Assembly: GCA_963277665.1 (NCBI GenBank)
Contig: OY728165.1
Location: 1,755,130,772 to 1,755,194,771, forward strand
DNA: 64,000 nucleotides
DNA from: Viscum album
Lineage: Eukaryota; Streptophyta; Magnoliopsida; Santalales; Viscaceae
Reading direction: 5' to 3'
The stretch's first letter is position 1, and each line of letters starts with the position of its first letter. The position numbers and the translations under genes were made by a program. A model generated the notes under the pieces. The model had not been told where the DNA came from and ran no database searches. It saw nothing but the letters and a program-made list of their open reading frames with translations. Shown here piece by piece: positions 24,106 to 38,504 of this stretch.

Positions 24106-24900
24106 TTATTAGATGATTTTTATTCCCAAAACATATGTCATTTCTCATTGTTACGATATCACAGAACATGGTCAGAAACTACATTAGTATTCAAGTATAA
24201 TTTATTTCCAATATTCATTTAGTGACTCAATGATATATTAATTGATATATATGGTATGATTTCCAATTGTTATCCAAATATCATCATTACCTAATATTCA
24301 TGTTATGCACATGTGATCATAAAAATCTCCCTTAATTACACATACTGAGCATCTTATCACACCCTTTATTATGATTTATTCCCATTAATATGAAGAAAGG
24401 TACTATGTATGATATTTATAATAAGGGTGAAAGTTATGTAGAAAAATGTTGGGGATAATATATATATTTTGTGAACATGTTTTCTATATGTACGTGTTTC
24501 CAATGGAACAACACATATATTATTATAGTGTGGATTGATATATTGTGTAATAAATATTATTATATTAATATGTGATATATATATTAAAGGTATGGTTAAT
24601 ATAGTATGTATCATATAAATTTCATTTAACCTTTAGATTTTATGATGATAAAACAATAGAGAGAACCCTTGGGATCAAGATATGTATAGGAAAACATGTA
24701 ATGATTTTTGTAATTATAATGGATGTAATATGTTAAGAATAATTTTTCATAGATTGAATACAAGATTCTGTAATTGATATAAATAATTAATTATTTTAAT
24801 ACTTCTACAGTTTCATACTTTGATTATCAATTTTGACCTTTTTTAGTTTGTAGTCAATATCTAGAATCCAAAGTAATCATGTGAAAAAATAATTTAGAAG

Positions 24901-27250
24901 ATATTGAACCCACATTATTCATGAATAACCAAATGGATTAAGAGTTGGGATGTAAAATCTTGTGATTATGATCTCTAAAAAACTCAATACATTAGTCGTA
25001 ACCCGATTCATGTAAAATTTATTATTTCACTAAGGAGGGATCATCACGTTATCCAGTAAATGTGTGACATAGTGGACCCTCTGTTTAGGGTTTTATGATA
25101 TAATACATGATGTTCAATTTGATCAATGTGATGTAAATTATATTTTCAATTCACCATTTCTCAAGAAATGGAAATGTTAACATAGATTTTTATCCATGGG
25201 ATAGAAAATCCAATCAATGGTGTAATGTAATTACAATATGATAAAAGAGGAGGGAATGTACTATATGGATTAGGTAAGTTTAAATTATTTCTTTCTATAT
25301 ATAATTAACCAATATTATATTTATTAAATGTGTATACATAATTCCCTAAGAAAAAGTATAAGGATGATGAATATATTGGTTCCTATGGGAAACGTTTTAC
25401 AGGACATGTATGATATAATTCACATTCAGTAATAATCCCTGAATTTATAATTGATTGATAATTTTACCATTTTAAAAAAAATAATTATTAATTTATTACC
25501 CATATGTTTCTTTGGAAACTATGACTATATTTTTTAATTTATTCTTAACAAGGAAATGAATTCTATAATCCATCAAGATTATTGTTAGATATAAAGAACC
25601 ATGGAGCTTAATCGAAACTCTAGTGAGTTTTCACATGGAGGGAAGGGTAATTTTAAACATCAAACATTCTTATTGTGTGGGAAGGATCTCTCAGGTGTAT
25701 GAAATTTTGTAACATGATGGTTTTTCAATTTTTGTTTGAATATAAATTGAGTAAAATAACATATAGTTGATGTAATGTGGATATTCAATATAATAATTCA
25801 ATAGAGAGATCTAAAAAATACACAACTCACCCAAAAATGATATTAAATCATATAGTTTGGGTGTTATTTGAATAAATTCGACAATCTAAGGGTTAATGAA
25901 TATAATACGACATAATAACCTCTAAATTTAATGGAAATATGTGAATCTTATTCAGTTACGATCGATAATGTAAATCATGATCATTAGGTCACACATATCC
26001 TCCATTAAAGTGTTGGGGATTCTGTGTGATGATTATATAAATAACACATTTTATAATTTTATTGTTCGGTGATAATTTGGGTGATTCTATACATCTATTA
26101 GAAATCTCTACATAAACACCATAAATATTTTGATAATTAAAAATTCTTTTTTGATTATCTAAATAAACTAATAAATATATTATTGTTAATTTTAACAAGT
26201 ATGGATATGAAATAAATTCATCTTCGAGATATAATTTGGTCATTCACATTTTGGTGTATTTTTGTGGATACAAATTTCCAGAATCGTTATATTCAAACAT
26301 TGTACATTTTTTAGTTATTAATGTTTTATTTTTCAATATCAGATATAATTTTCAAACCATTCTTATTTGGGTAAATATTTTGAGGTTTATGGAATTACAA
26401 ATAAATTATATGATTCATCAAAACTTATTTAGACCATAAACAAATTATTTCGAAGATCCATTTTCTAACGAAATAGATGAATTGGAAATTTATTTAATCA
26501 CAACAAAAGAATGAGATTTTTATTATGAAATGAAAATACATCTAAAAATATTATTCTCTTGAGTTCGTTATCTGGATAGTGAAATAATGAATCAACATTT
26601 TAAAAATTACATTTAAAAAATATATTATTCATTTACATTATCTTCTGAGGAATCAATTCTCTTTTAACTCATCCTTGTTTTTTGGGTTTTTAGTGGTTAA
26701 ATTATTGAATATTGTGTTATCTATCACTATATATTATTCATTAGGATTAATGTGTCTATACCATATCCAAATTATAACTCTTGAAAAATATATTTTCATT
26801 ATATAGGAACAATATTTTCTGAAATTTCAATTTAGCACTAGAAATCCCATATGCTTTTTTATGGAAAGTATTATTATTCATTATTTAAATGTGGGTTTCA
26901 GAAAATAATTTTCAAATTTTAAAATGTTGATAAAAATTAAAACATCAGGTGATGAAATTATTCATGGGAGGGTGGTGGGGTTAAGGGATGAAAGAATCAC
27001 TGTAAGATTTTATGTTTTCTTTTCAATGTAAATTTAATTTATTTTTAATGGCCGCGTTAACTGCAACATAGAATTTAAATGAATAATGATATAATACAAA
27101 CATATTATTATTTACTGTGAGTTTAATAACCTACGTTTTGAATTTTAAGGTATGAATATGAATAATGGAATTATGGATAATTTATGGTCACATATTTGTA
27201 ATATTAAATCATTTTTATAAATTTATTATAGATGAAAATATTAATAAATT
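24901..27250 (+). other. Presumed interior of element D, no recognisable coding block
   Basis: By the offset between the LTRs of D this stretch should be internal. The strongest hint is CATGGAGCTTAATCGAAACT at about 25603, at a place comparable to the gag start of E2, but nothing Gag-like follows. The open stretches 25989-26243 (minus) and 26236-26439 (plus) show no family motif. I see nothing else in it. Confidence 0.3.
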
Positions 27251-29625
27251 GAATGAAAAAAATATATGAAGTTTTTTATTTTCAGTTCACAATTATTTTT
27301 CTTCTCAATAATTTTAATTAATCACAATTGTTGAATAATGTTAATTAAATTTTTATATTTTATATCAAATCAAAAAAAAATCATTATTGTATTTTTTTCG
27401 AAGCGTGGGACAAGGACGAACTATGTTTTATGCTTATAATGTATTTTTTTAACTAGATATGTTCATCACATGTTATATGATTATTTTAAATTTAAATTCT
27501 ATCATATATAGATATTAAATTTTATAAATTTATTAAATATTTGGAATTATAATGTTAATTATTTTTTAAATATTTTCCTTTTACATTTGATCAATCTGAA
27601 TACTTATTATTTTAATATTTATCACCTCAATAAAAAGTATTTTTTGTTAAACCTATTTGAAACTATGTTTAAGGCTATAATTTTGTATAATAATTTCAAT
27701 TGGATGGATATAATTATAACATTTTTACCTTATGTTGAAATTTTAGTTTTTTTTAATTTTATAATTTCATATTAGTAATACCTATATAATATTTACATCA
27801 ATGAAAGGTAACTAATTTTACCCTTGTAGTTTTAAATATGTCATGTCTGTGGACATAAATAAAAAATGAATGTAATGAACAAATATAAATCTCTATATTG
27901 ATCTTAATGAAATTATTTAAATTATATAAATTTATTTTAAATTTTTACAAATTATATAATTACTGTAAATTATTGTGTAATGCTAATACAATATTATTTA
28001 TTTAATTAAAGAAGAAAATAAATAATTTTTTAAATGTAAAAATCATATAGAATGAATTATGTATGTTTTATAATGAATTATATATATATATATATATCTG
28101 TGTGTGTGTGATATTAGGTATTTTTTAATGAATTATATCCTAAATTAAACATAGAATTGTTATTTTAAATGTAAAATAATATTTATAGTGTTTAAAATGA
28201 AATTAGTGATGTTTTATAATAAAAAAAGTTCCTAAATTGATATAAAAATCATGAAAATATTACATTCATAAAAACAATTCTGATACGATTTATGAAATCC
28301 TCCATGGTACATTTATGGTAGTTTTTGACCCTATTGTTACATTATTAACCCAAAAATGGTAGAAAACATGAATATTTTGGTAAATTTAAAGAGGTTTGAT
28401 GAATGGTTAAACAAAAAAATAGACCCAAACCTCTAAAAAAATTATTTTATGAGTTGATTTCATCTCATTGTAATATTATATTTGAATATAATAAATTTAT
28501 TTCCCATTTCATGTTATAAAATACTTTATAATATTATAATATTTATTGAAATTACATATGTGACACTCTCTTCATTTATATAAATGAAATCCTATTTTAT
28601 ATTTTTATCCCCAAATTTATCCCTAATGATCGATGAAATTATGACATGTTTTCTTATAAAATTCTGTATATGTGTTCTTCGGGTGATGGTATTCTCCCAA
28701 TTAGAACCATACAAACCTTATGATGTTATCTAAAGTAGTTGTTTCAAATAAGAGGTGATTTTCTTGACTGGTCACTTGACTTTTATTTATATATTCACCT
28801 CCCTAAATATTTTATATTTACGATTGAATGATAAATTTAGTTTCCTCAACAAATCTAAATCTTATTAAAATTATGAAACCCTAATATTTGAACATAAATT
28901 CATTGAATGGGATTTTAAAATATCACTATTTCATATATAAAACTTATAATCTCCACAAAATGATATGATTTATATCATACCCGTATTTTATGAATTTCCA
29001 TTATAATGGGTTTAATGTTTAAGTATTATAATTATGAAATAATTATAAATTTTTAATGGTTATATTAGTTCTCCCTTCTAACCATCCAATCCAGGGTAAA
29101 ATAGAAATAATGGTTGTGTATATGCGTGGGCTACCACCTATACGATGCAATGTGATTTTATTCATTTTTGTAATTTGATGTTGTAGAAGATTAATTTAAT
29201 GAATATATCTATATTCTATATATGATGTAAAAATGATTCTACAAATGGTATTAATTGTTTACCATTATTTCATAATGAATGTCAAAAAATTGAGAAAAAC
29301 ATAATGATGTGTACAAACAACCTACAATCTCCACGAACAATGTTACTCATTTTTCTAGATATTATTTTTTGATTGACTATAAAAAATTATAAAATTAATA
29401 TATTTATTGTTTTTTGTGATTAAAATTATAGAGATTAACCAACAATTATCAATATGGAATGATCCAAACTACCAAAAAACAAACATGAAAAATGAATTAC
29501 ATATCACCCAAAATAGTGTTTTTAATAAAAAGATTTAATAGATGAGTGATAAAAAATATAAGTAAATCATATATGGTATAATATATATGGGAATTTGTAA
29601 TGTACTGACCTATATCAAATTATAA
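27251..29625 (+). repeat. Element D 3' LTR, first part (interrupted by F)
   Basis: Aligns with 20670-22540. The left limit is approximate. It contains the landmark GTGTACAAACAACCTACAAT near 29308, a decayed form of the family GC-rich motif, and a TA/TG microsatellite at 28079-28110. It ends where F begins. Confidence 0.5.
28079..28110. repeat. (TA)n(TG)n microsatellite
   Basis: About ten TA units followed by six TG units, in the D 3' LTR. Confidence 0.9.
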
Positions 29626-32430
29626 ATAATAACCGAACCGGTCTTCACTTGGCCTCGAGTGAACCTCCATGTATGCTTGAGGCTGGTAACTAGCAGTGTG
29701 GGTCTAAAGATAGTCATTGGGGAGACTATGCCCTATTGGTCATAATCAAACATTAGAGAATCAAATGAACAAAAAAATGTAATAAAATTTTAATATTTGA
29801 TTATTTATATTATTTATAAACTTTTTAATTCCATATTATAAAATCATACATGTCCATGTAAAGCTACAAAGTACAATTAATGAGCATATAATAGGAAATA
29901 CATTGTAAAATTAATAAATTCGAAAACAATTATAACAACCACAAAAAATGCCCGAAGGGATATCTTCAATATCATATTTAGATATATCCAATCCCATGGT
30001 CTCATTATATCATATCAATGAACAAAACAAATAATTAATAGTCAAGGGAATTGGGAATCCATAACCAAGGCCTAAAACCATGATGTATTCTACGGTGTCA
30101 TAGTGAAATTGGAGCCCAATCTTTGTATGATAAATACATAGTTTCCCCCCACTAATTATTCTATTTATATCCACTAAATAATTATAATTTACCTTTTGGA
30201 ATATATAATAAATAAATAGGTTTTATATAACTATAATCATAACTGTCATAGGATCTCATGCGCACCTAGATGACCATACCTGCATCGACCAAAACCAAAA
30301 TACTGGTAAATTGGTTCCATAATGTATGTATCTATATATATTGAGTATATTTTTTATATTTGTTTTTTATATACTTAGTAACCTATATATCAATATATTT
30401 AGTTATGTATTTCTATCCCATACTCGAGTCGTAACATAAGCATCTGTATTGTAGAAAAAGTTTTTTTTGTATAATATGGCATCCACAAAAACAACCCAAA
30501 TAAAGAACATAGTAACATTGATAATGTATAATAGTCAAATATGACCCAAGGTAAGGCCACATTTTATATATAATTGTAATCAAAAAAATAATAAATTCAC
30601 ATTTTGACAAATGACCCTATGCATGGTATTCATATTTGGGAATCCCTGTATCGCTTAATGAGTGATGTAAATAAATTAAACAATGTGCCCCACCACTATA
30701 TACTATATAAGAAACCTAATAATTCCAGTAGTTTTGATTATAATTAATTTAACCCAATGAGCCAATACATTGTCTTATCTATAAGGATCTGCTGTATCAC
30801 CTCTGAATTAACAAAATTCTTTTATCTTTTGAGCCAATCCATTTCATTATATATATATAACCTAAGAACCACTCATTCTAAATATAATCTCAATCAGCAT
30901 AAGTGATCAACCATGGAATTATGTATAAGTGAACCATGTACTTATATTGGTTTACTTACCTCATTTAATATTTCATCCCATCCACGGTATTATGTATAAG
31001 GAACCCAAGTATTTCTCAAGATGTGAAATAATTCATTTTACTTATGATCCGATAAGAGGAGTCCATAAATGTGAAAAAATGGAATTATGAAAGAATATTG
31101 AAATTCATATAAAAATTTTAATTCATTTAAAAATTTTCTTTATTTGAAATCTTGTTAAACCATAAATCTATTATGAATATAATAAAATCCTTTTATATAA
31201 TCATTCTATATCAGAAGTCAATTATTGATAAAAAAGGGTCATTGTCCAAAAGAATACCATATCACAATTGGAGTGTAAAATTTGGGCCATATGACTAAAA
31301 TATAATTGAAAATTCTTTGGGAAATTTCATTCAATTCCTTATTTTACCCATCCAAGAAAATATATTTTTTTCAATTTATTACTTCACATATAGGTAAATG
31401 ATTCTAACAAAAAATTTATCATCTTTATTATGGATAAGGATAAATATTTTCCTTAAATAAAACATGTAATTATAAAAATTCATTACTTTCATAAACCATA
31501 TACATTTAATACGATAAATAATTATTTTAATATCGGTGTTTCATCTACACAATGTGTGGTTAATTTAATTCCATTTATCCATTTATATTAATGTAATGTA
31601 ATATGACATGCTCAAAGGGTTGTTTTAATTTCAATACAAAAGCATAAGTATTAGGAATTATAAGTGGTACATCTAAAGGGGGAGGTTTCGATTAACATGA
31701 AAAAAATAAAATGGTTCAATTAGATGATAAAGTTATATAAAATTTAAGTAATTTGGTCCTACATAAATTATATCACTTTTTAAAAGTGATGTGTGGGAAA
31801 TCTGGGATGTAGAAAAACAAAATATTTTATAAATTGACAATAAATTAATGGGGAATCGAAAGACCACCTGCCTTGTGATTATAATGATTTAATCATATAG
31901 TATATATATTTTATAATTCTATTTAAGATTAAAAATATAAATAGAAAACAGCAGAATATATTGAAAAAGTTATCATACAAAATTATAATTCTAATGATAA
32001 TGAGAAATATAAATAAGAATGATTAATTGAAATATCACTAATAAATATCCAACCAGACATATAGAGATTGATTATTTTTATGAATGAGGAATATATATGG
32101 ATTCCTAGAGGGGATCCTAATGGAAGCGTATAAAAATTTTCATAAATAATGTAATATGGAAGTAAATATGCTGAATAAGAAATAATATGGTGTGGGAAAA
32201 TTTAAAAATTAACCTTCCTTAAATGGGATGTATATTTTTTCCATGAGGTTTGGAAAACAATGAATGAATCTTGTTACCACACTACCAAAGTTTCACTTAA
32301 TGTACTTGTTAGGAAAATGGTTTTAAAAATAGTGTGTAGCCTCTGAACCCAACATTGTATTATATTGTAAAACTACTACATGGTCATGCACACTCAATTG
32401 AATATTTTGATAAGCCATTTGATACCCAGT
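29626..32430 (-). repeat. Element F 3' LTR (left copy)
   Basis: See F. The inner edge is estimated from GTGTAGCCTCTGAACCCAAC at 32334, which resembles GCACACTGGGCCTCGGAATC in C about 95 bases before its LTR end. At 30905-31010 there is a short repeated phrase (CATGGAATTATGTATAAGTG / CACGGTATTATGTATAAGGA, about 80 bases apart). Confidence 0.5.
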
Positions 32431-34401
32431 AAGCCCCTACACCTAATCGAAATTCATCACGCAAGGAGTCACATAGTTATCACCAACGATGTGACTCTAT
32501 ATTCTTCTCTAGAAATGGATGCATCTATTGTTAAAACCCCCGATACTCATTCAAACTCCCAATACATGTCTCTTTACTTATACCAAATCTTTCGATTATT
32601 GAAAATCTCTCACAGGGGAATGTTTTTTTGTTGGATATGATGAAAATTCAATAAAAAACCTTTATTCATATACAATATGTCTCATGGTTTTTTATAGGAT
32701 TCCACATAGTATTAATAGACCACTAACCTATAAAATAGGCAAAATAGTTTTTGAATAATGTATAGTACTAACTGTGTTCCAACCATTCATCATTGATTGT
32801 TTACCATAAAATGTAATATTTGGTTATTTATACTATCAATACTCATCTAAACTCTTTCTAAAAATATCATGTCATAACAAAAAAATAAGTAACTTTTAAG
32901 AAATATAATATTTATATTTATATTCAGAAACATGGATTAACTATAGTCTGTCCACCAAATATAAATTTCAAATTCCACTATAAATTTATGTCGTTCAAAA
33001 AATGAGATCACACTATCTCCCAACCTTAGTGATTCATATCCCTAAGACTCCTCAGGGTATAACCAAACATCACCCAACCAACATGGGTCGAGTAAATACC
33101 ACTAGAATATTTGAGATGCACTTTAAATTCCAAACATTCTATAATGAATTAGTTCAAACATTTGATTCTTAAGCCATTAACACATGAACCAATTCTCCTA
33201 ACTATTCCAGAAACATCATGATAACACATAATTAGTCCATTGTAACCCATGACATGATAACGCCACCATCACATTAATTAAGTTGTTCATTAAACATACC
33301 AGTATAATTTTTTTATCATTTAATGAACAATTATGATCCAAAATTCTTTCTACAGTTAATATTTTACAAATAAATAAGACATTAGTGTTCGTATGACTAT
33401 CATCACATGATTCATAACATCATCAACTAGGTGATTCCCAATCGACCACATTTAGTTAGTTCAAGCTGACATTTTAATGAAAATATTCAGGTAAAATATT
33501 CACTACATTCTTGTCATCCTGATGATGTTTGAAAATTAATTAATCAATAACCATATTTATCCCAATGGAAGGAATTAATGTTAAGCCACTAACATACCAC
33601 TATATTTAGTAACTATCCATGTTAATAGAAGATTCATATGAAACATGATCCTTGTTGCCTTTAATATAAAAAATCCCAATATTGTTTTCTGCATGCTCAA
33701 TAAAACTTATAATCCAACTTTGGGTGATATATATATCAAAACCACTCAATTTTTTTTACTGTGAAGCGGAATGCGCATGGGATTAAGCCTTTCCCAACAT
33801 CCTTGGATTTCTATATTGAAATCATAACAGTCGAGCTTGTTGTTTGTCTATGCATCCTTAGAATCTACCACTAGAGTCCAAGGAACTCATCACAGGTAGA
33901 ATAATACTAGGATTTCATAGGTGATATATTTTTGTGTGTATGAGACATACACGTATGAAGAATATAGAATGAGCCAAATGATGATCTCTTTGGTGGTGAA
34001 AATGTAAAATTAATGGAAAGCATCAATGAGCATGTCCAAGAAAAACCTACATAGGAAGCATGGAATCACTCGAGAACATCTGGACATATATGATTATCAA
34101 CACATCAAATGAAAAACCCCGAAGAAGACTATTTATCGATAAAAAATGGTTTTTAATTTCGTTTATTAGATCTTTTTATAACCAATTCATTCCCAATGTA
34201 GCATGTATGATTTAAAGATAAGGGGAATCATCATAAATATACGATGTGTATATGAATATTACATCAATGACCTTCAATATTTCCAATTAAACTACCAATA
34301 TATCCATGAATATGTACCCTGTAATTTCTCTGAAAATCTATTTGAAACTATTAACAAGAAGAGAAGTCTAATCATCTCTGTCCAATAAATTTAGAAAGGT
34401 T
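32431..34401 (-). other. Interior of element F, left part
   Basis: By position this should hold the end of pol on the minus strand. I looked for integrase, RNase H and reverse transcriptase motifs on the minus strand and found none I could support. The plus-strand open stretches 32380-32640 and 34203-34388 have no recognisable features and lie opposite to the element. Ends at the E1 target duplication. Confidence 0.35.
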
Positions 34402-34406
34402 TCTGC
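34402..34406. repeat. Target site duplication of E1, left copy (TCTGC)
   Basis: TCTGC precedes the LTR edge at 34407 and recurs at 45128-45132. Confidence 0.93.
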
Positions 34407-37400
34407 TGCAACTCCCCGACCCTCGTTACCCAGAGTCGGTGCATTATTACATAACATTGCCATGATCACAAGAAAGATCAAATCTCGAAAGACCGATTGG
34501 TTTAGTAACCTTGGAAACACTAGATATATTCATAAGTTTTACATTACATCATTAAATGAAAAACTACTACAACAACATATCGTCTCCATAATCCACACTC
34601 ATATCCCCACATAATATCCCTGCAGGTCATTCATAACTTACTTCTTCACTTCCTGGAAAAAATAAAACATAGAAAAGGGGTGAGCTCAAATGCCCAGTAA
34701 GGATAACAATATAGCGGAAACTTTAATAAATAAGAATAAACTTTTAAGGCAATGTATAACTAAAACAAAAGCCTTTCAAACTTGAACTTTCAACATGGTA
34801 TGGCATAAATAAAATGAAATAATGCCATTTACTTATTCACATGGATATTCTACTAATCGAATAATCACATGCAAAAATAAATAACAACTTTCATAATGTT
34901 GGAATGCATAATGCCAGACTATCATAACCACATAGTCAAGGCCTCGTGCCAAGACTACAAATAATATTTTGTCAAGGCCTTGTGCCAAGACACTAGTTTG
35001 TCTCGTGAGACCTACCGATGCATCGAGGAGCTATAGCGGGCTCCACCCGTCACATATTAAGTCCAATGCATTCCCATATGAAAAGGTTTAAACATAACAT
35101 AAACATTCGTATTAAAACTAGCATACGAAATGTCAATAATTTCACCATAAACTATGAATGGTATAAAAATAGCACATCCACAGTCAAACATATCACAAAA
35201 CCTTCAATACAATATAGAAGTTTTGTATCATAATAAATCAACTTCAAATAAGCGTAAAATCCGTCAAAGGATGTTGACATAGATGAAATCAAAACACTTT
35301 TTAGAGAAATATCTCTTTCTATTTTTGAAATCATTTAAGAGCCATATAAAATAAAACATTTTCTTGAAAATATTCTTATAAGCTTGTATGGGAAACATTG
35401 AAGATTTTATAACGTCGGAAAATAGCCACACCCACCTTATAAGTTAAAAAAAAAATTCTTACCTTAATTCTGTCGAAAAGGTTAAAAAAGGACCTTGTTT
35501 TGAAAACGGCAGAAAGATTCCTTTATAACCCTCTTATAACAAGTCAACCAAGTGTATAAATGACTTTAACCCATATTCTTGTAAATAATAAAAATGTTTT
35601 GAAATACATTTTTAAGAAAACATGGATGTGGATGATAAGGAGATCCTAGTAGATTATTACATATAAACAACCTCGGATAATGAAGAGATTGTGAAATAAC
35701 CATTACCTTGTACTTTTCCTTGATTGGTTAGGTTAAACTCCTGTATAATGGTGAAATAATTGTTATTAAATTATACATGAATCATATATATTAATATGAT
35801 ATCATATATGATCTTTTAACATTGATTTGTTAATAATATCTTAGAATTATCGTCGTTTCGGGTGTTAACTTACTCATTTTATTTTATATGTTTTGTTACA
35901 TAAGCCATGTTTGTTGTATATTATTCATATCCATAATGATATCAAGTCCTTAAACATCATTTTTAATTCATCAAATGATAATTATACTTGAATGGATACG
36001 ATTGAGAATGAATCTCATCGCGTTCGTGGAGACGGTAGTCCGTACGTACGCACGAGCGACAATATCATTCTTTTGATACTAAAATAATATATAAATGGAT
36101 GTTATATCATATATACAGAATTATTAACATGTTATATTTATTATTTACATGATTTACACATCATTATTATACCCATACAAATAATAATATATTGAATAAC
36201 AATTACACCACGACGTGGAGACGGTAAGCCGTACGTATGCACGTATGGTGACATGTTATTCAAAGGGTGGATAGAATACTGAATATGGTTGTACCATATT
36301 TATAATAACATCACAGTATATGTAAGATACTGGATTTATTATTTTATAATGGTAAGAACAAAGAAAGAAGAAGTGGAAGAAGAAAGGAACTTGAAAAGGG
36401 GTGGTGAAATCATTACCTCTTCTTCGGGTTCTTCCTTTTGATTTGATCAAAAGGGCTCCTTAGGTTGGATTTCTGATCAAACTAAGGCCTCTAGGTTGTA
36501 GTGAGTGATGTTGGGAGAGTATTTGGGCAGAGTTTGGCCGAACAAAAAGGCTTTTAAGGTGTGAAGAAATGAGAAGGATGAGTTCCCTTTTATAAGAGGA
36601 GTGAGGGGCACCTTTGGAAAAGCTAGAAATATTAATTTATAATAAATTCATATTCGGTTTCTAATGGCTCCAAAGTTTATTATTAATTGGTTAAGGTGGG
36701 TATAGGTCGAAAACTACTAAACCAATAGAATTTAGACAGGTTTGGGTACTTATATTCACCTTATCTTTAAGTATTAACTCTAAGTTAATTACTTTCACTT
36801 TTACAATTTCTCTTTGTATTTTTATATAATATGGTTACTAAACTTACTATATATATTCAAGAGACCCCAAAGTGGTCCATTAATGATGAACCTATCATGA
36901 TATAAGTCTCTTGGCCGAACCTTAGATTTTTAAGAATTTAATATCAATTAATAATATAATATTTGTTTTAAGAACTCTTTTTTGTCAATTTTGACACTAT
37001 TCAATAGTTGATTTTTGTGAAACTCATAACAGATTTATAACTTCTAACAAAGTAAATTAAATCAATCCTAATATATCATATTATCCTAGAAAATTAGTTT
37101 AATTCATTAAAAGTTTCATATTATATTTATTTGGGTATTTATAATATCAATTATTTTAATTTTTCACTATTATAGTAATTACTGCATCATCATTGTGTCA
37201 TAAATAAAATAACTTATTTAATGTCTAAAAATTATAAATAAAATATCATTATGTAGGAAATATTTTTATCTTTCTAATGAATATTTATAATCTAAAATCC
37301 AACATATATAACCCTATGTAACAATTGTTTTGCTAAAAGATATATGCTTGTGTCATTTTTGTATTCATTTTAACTTAATTAAAATAAAGTGTCATTATCA

Positions 37401-38490
37401 CTTACATGTGGATCCATGGGGTCACAAAATCGACCCAAAGATGTCCATGGTCGACCATATATCAACCAATAGGGTTAAGACACGTTTTAGGGTAATTTAG
37501 TATTATTATAATATTATTTTTTAACCCTTATTTACCGGATTTACCCTTAACCATGGTAAATAAAATATTTACCGCAGTAATTATTCAAAATGTCTAAAAA
37601 TAAAAGTTACCTATTTACACAATTTGGACATCCTGATTACAAATATGGAATCCATTTTTCTAAATTCACAACACATAAGTGGCAGAAATTAATTTAAAAT
37701 TAATTCCCGCTGTCAAAACAAAAAGCGTGTTTTTAAGAGATAATAACTGTCAAAAGATTGACACTTGTTTATGTTCGGTTTAATTGTAAAATTATGTCCA
37801 ATGACCAACATTATATTAAATGGTAAAAATATATTCTAAATATACTTTAAAACCACTCAAATTTATAATTTATCACTATTAATTATTTTGATTAAAAAAG
37901 TTGTTTTTAATTAAAATTTAGTAATTTTCACTATTCATCAAAATATGAAAGTTATCCGAAATGTACCAAAATTTCACCTTAGGCTAAATTCGATATTCCG
38001 TATCCAGAAATGAAGTCCATTTTAAAATATAAAATATATATAATTTCGAAAAGTAGGTATTACTATTCATAACGGCTAGTTTGATTGGTTGTGGTGTGTG
38101 TTAAAACTCAAGATTGGGTACAACACACGCTACTGTATTATTCAAAGAAAGCGTACCGTGGAAGCTTGGGATGTTTCATTTTAAATTTTTGATGTCCCCA
38201 TTTAGTCAAAAAGTTTAATATATTGTATTTAAAAAGGGTTCACTATTAAAATTTGATAAAAGTGCAATACTGAAAATGAATTTGTTCTTGCATTATATCT
38301 AAGAAACTCATAATATGGATTCTAAAATTATAAGGATTATATAAAGTTTAAAATTTAGATAATACAATTCATAACCTCTTTTGAATGGCTTTTTTTAAGT
38401 CATGGTTTTATTGAACTCGTTGTTGCGTGTTGTGCATGTTATTTAATTAATTTGAAGAAATAATACACTATGAAATCTTGGGGTGTTACA
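34407..38490 (-). repeat. E1 3' LTR
   Basis: 4084 bp. In window orientation it starts TGCAACTCCCCGACC (first bases decayed from TGTAACGCCCCGACC) and ends GGGGTGTTACA. Landmarks: a paired AAGGCCTCGTGCCAAGAC / AAGGCCTTGTGCCAAGAC repeat at 34938 and 34974, the twin GC-rich motif at 36025-36243, and a TATA box at about 36586-36597. The short open stretches 35018-35233, 35152-35334 and 36256-36450 are repeated in the other LTRs only because the LTRs are copies of each other. Confidence 0.97.
36025..36243 (-). promoter_or_regulatory. Twin GC-rich motif in E1 3' LTR
   Basis: CGTGGAGACGGTAGTCCGTA at 36025 and CGTGGAGACGGTAAGCCGTA at 36214, each followed by CGTAYGCACG. Each contains ACGG-4 bases-CCGT, able to form a small hairpin. 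The function is unknown. Confidence 0.7.
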
Positions 38491-38504
38491 TTCTCCCCTC
38501 CTTC
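38491..38504 (-). other. Polypurine tract of E1
   Basis: The minus strand reads GAAGGAGGGGAGAA directly before the 3' LTR. It would prime plus-strand DNA synthesis. The preceding GAGGACGCAATTTATT is also like the region before the tract in many plant Ty3/gypsy elements. Confidence 0.93.

Larger units (their letters stand above)
20670..24900 (+). repeat. Element D 5' LTR (decayed; 3' limit approximate)
   Basis: Identified by alignment with 27760-29625 and by family landmarks (see D). The 3' limit is a guess: no primer binding site could be found. It contains a (TA)n run at 22867-22890 and a degenerate tandem repeat of 32-33 bp at about 23912-24100. Short open stretches here (21174-21372 on both strands, 24369-24614 minus) are chance in AT-rich DNA. 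Confidence 0.45.
20670..29625 (+). mobile_element. Element D: very old family-1 retrotransposon, plus strand, left part
   Basis: Two AT-rich blocks align in order about 7.08 kb apart: for example 21640-21690 with 28725-28770 (AAGAGGTGATTTTC in both), 22020-22070 with 29115-29165, and 22210-22240 with 29305-29335. Landmarks match the LTR of E2 in the plus orientation: 22216 carries CTGTACGTACAGACTGCCAT, the counterpart of the GC-rich motif at 51643, and 27838 has GTCATGTCTGTGGACATAA against GTCATCGGACATAATTTTA at 49891. The 5' edge is not visible (C is inserted there, and perhaps B too). The 3' LTR is interrupted by F at about 29626 and probably continues at 61840. No coding block of pol is recognisable, so it may have been non-autonomous. 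Confidence 0.55.

Noticed and set aside
32380..32640. 86-codon plus-strand frame in F
   Set aside because: No recognisable motif, lies opposite to the element, and has no counterpart in C.
35018..35233. 71-codon frame starting MHRGAIAGSTRH, present in E1 and E2 LTRs
   Set aside because: It recurs because the LTRs are copies. It lies antisense or sense depending on the element's direction, has no domain, and is shortened or broken in some copies (absent as a full frame from 41690-41900).
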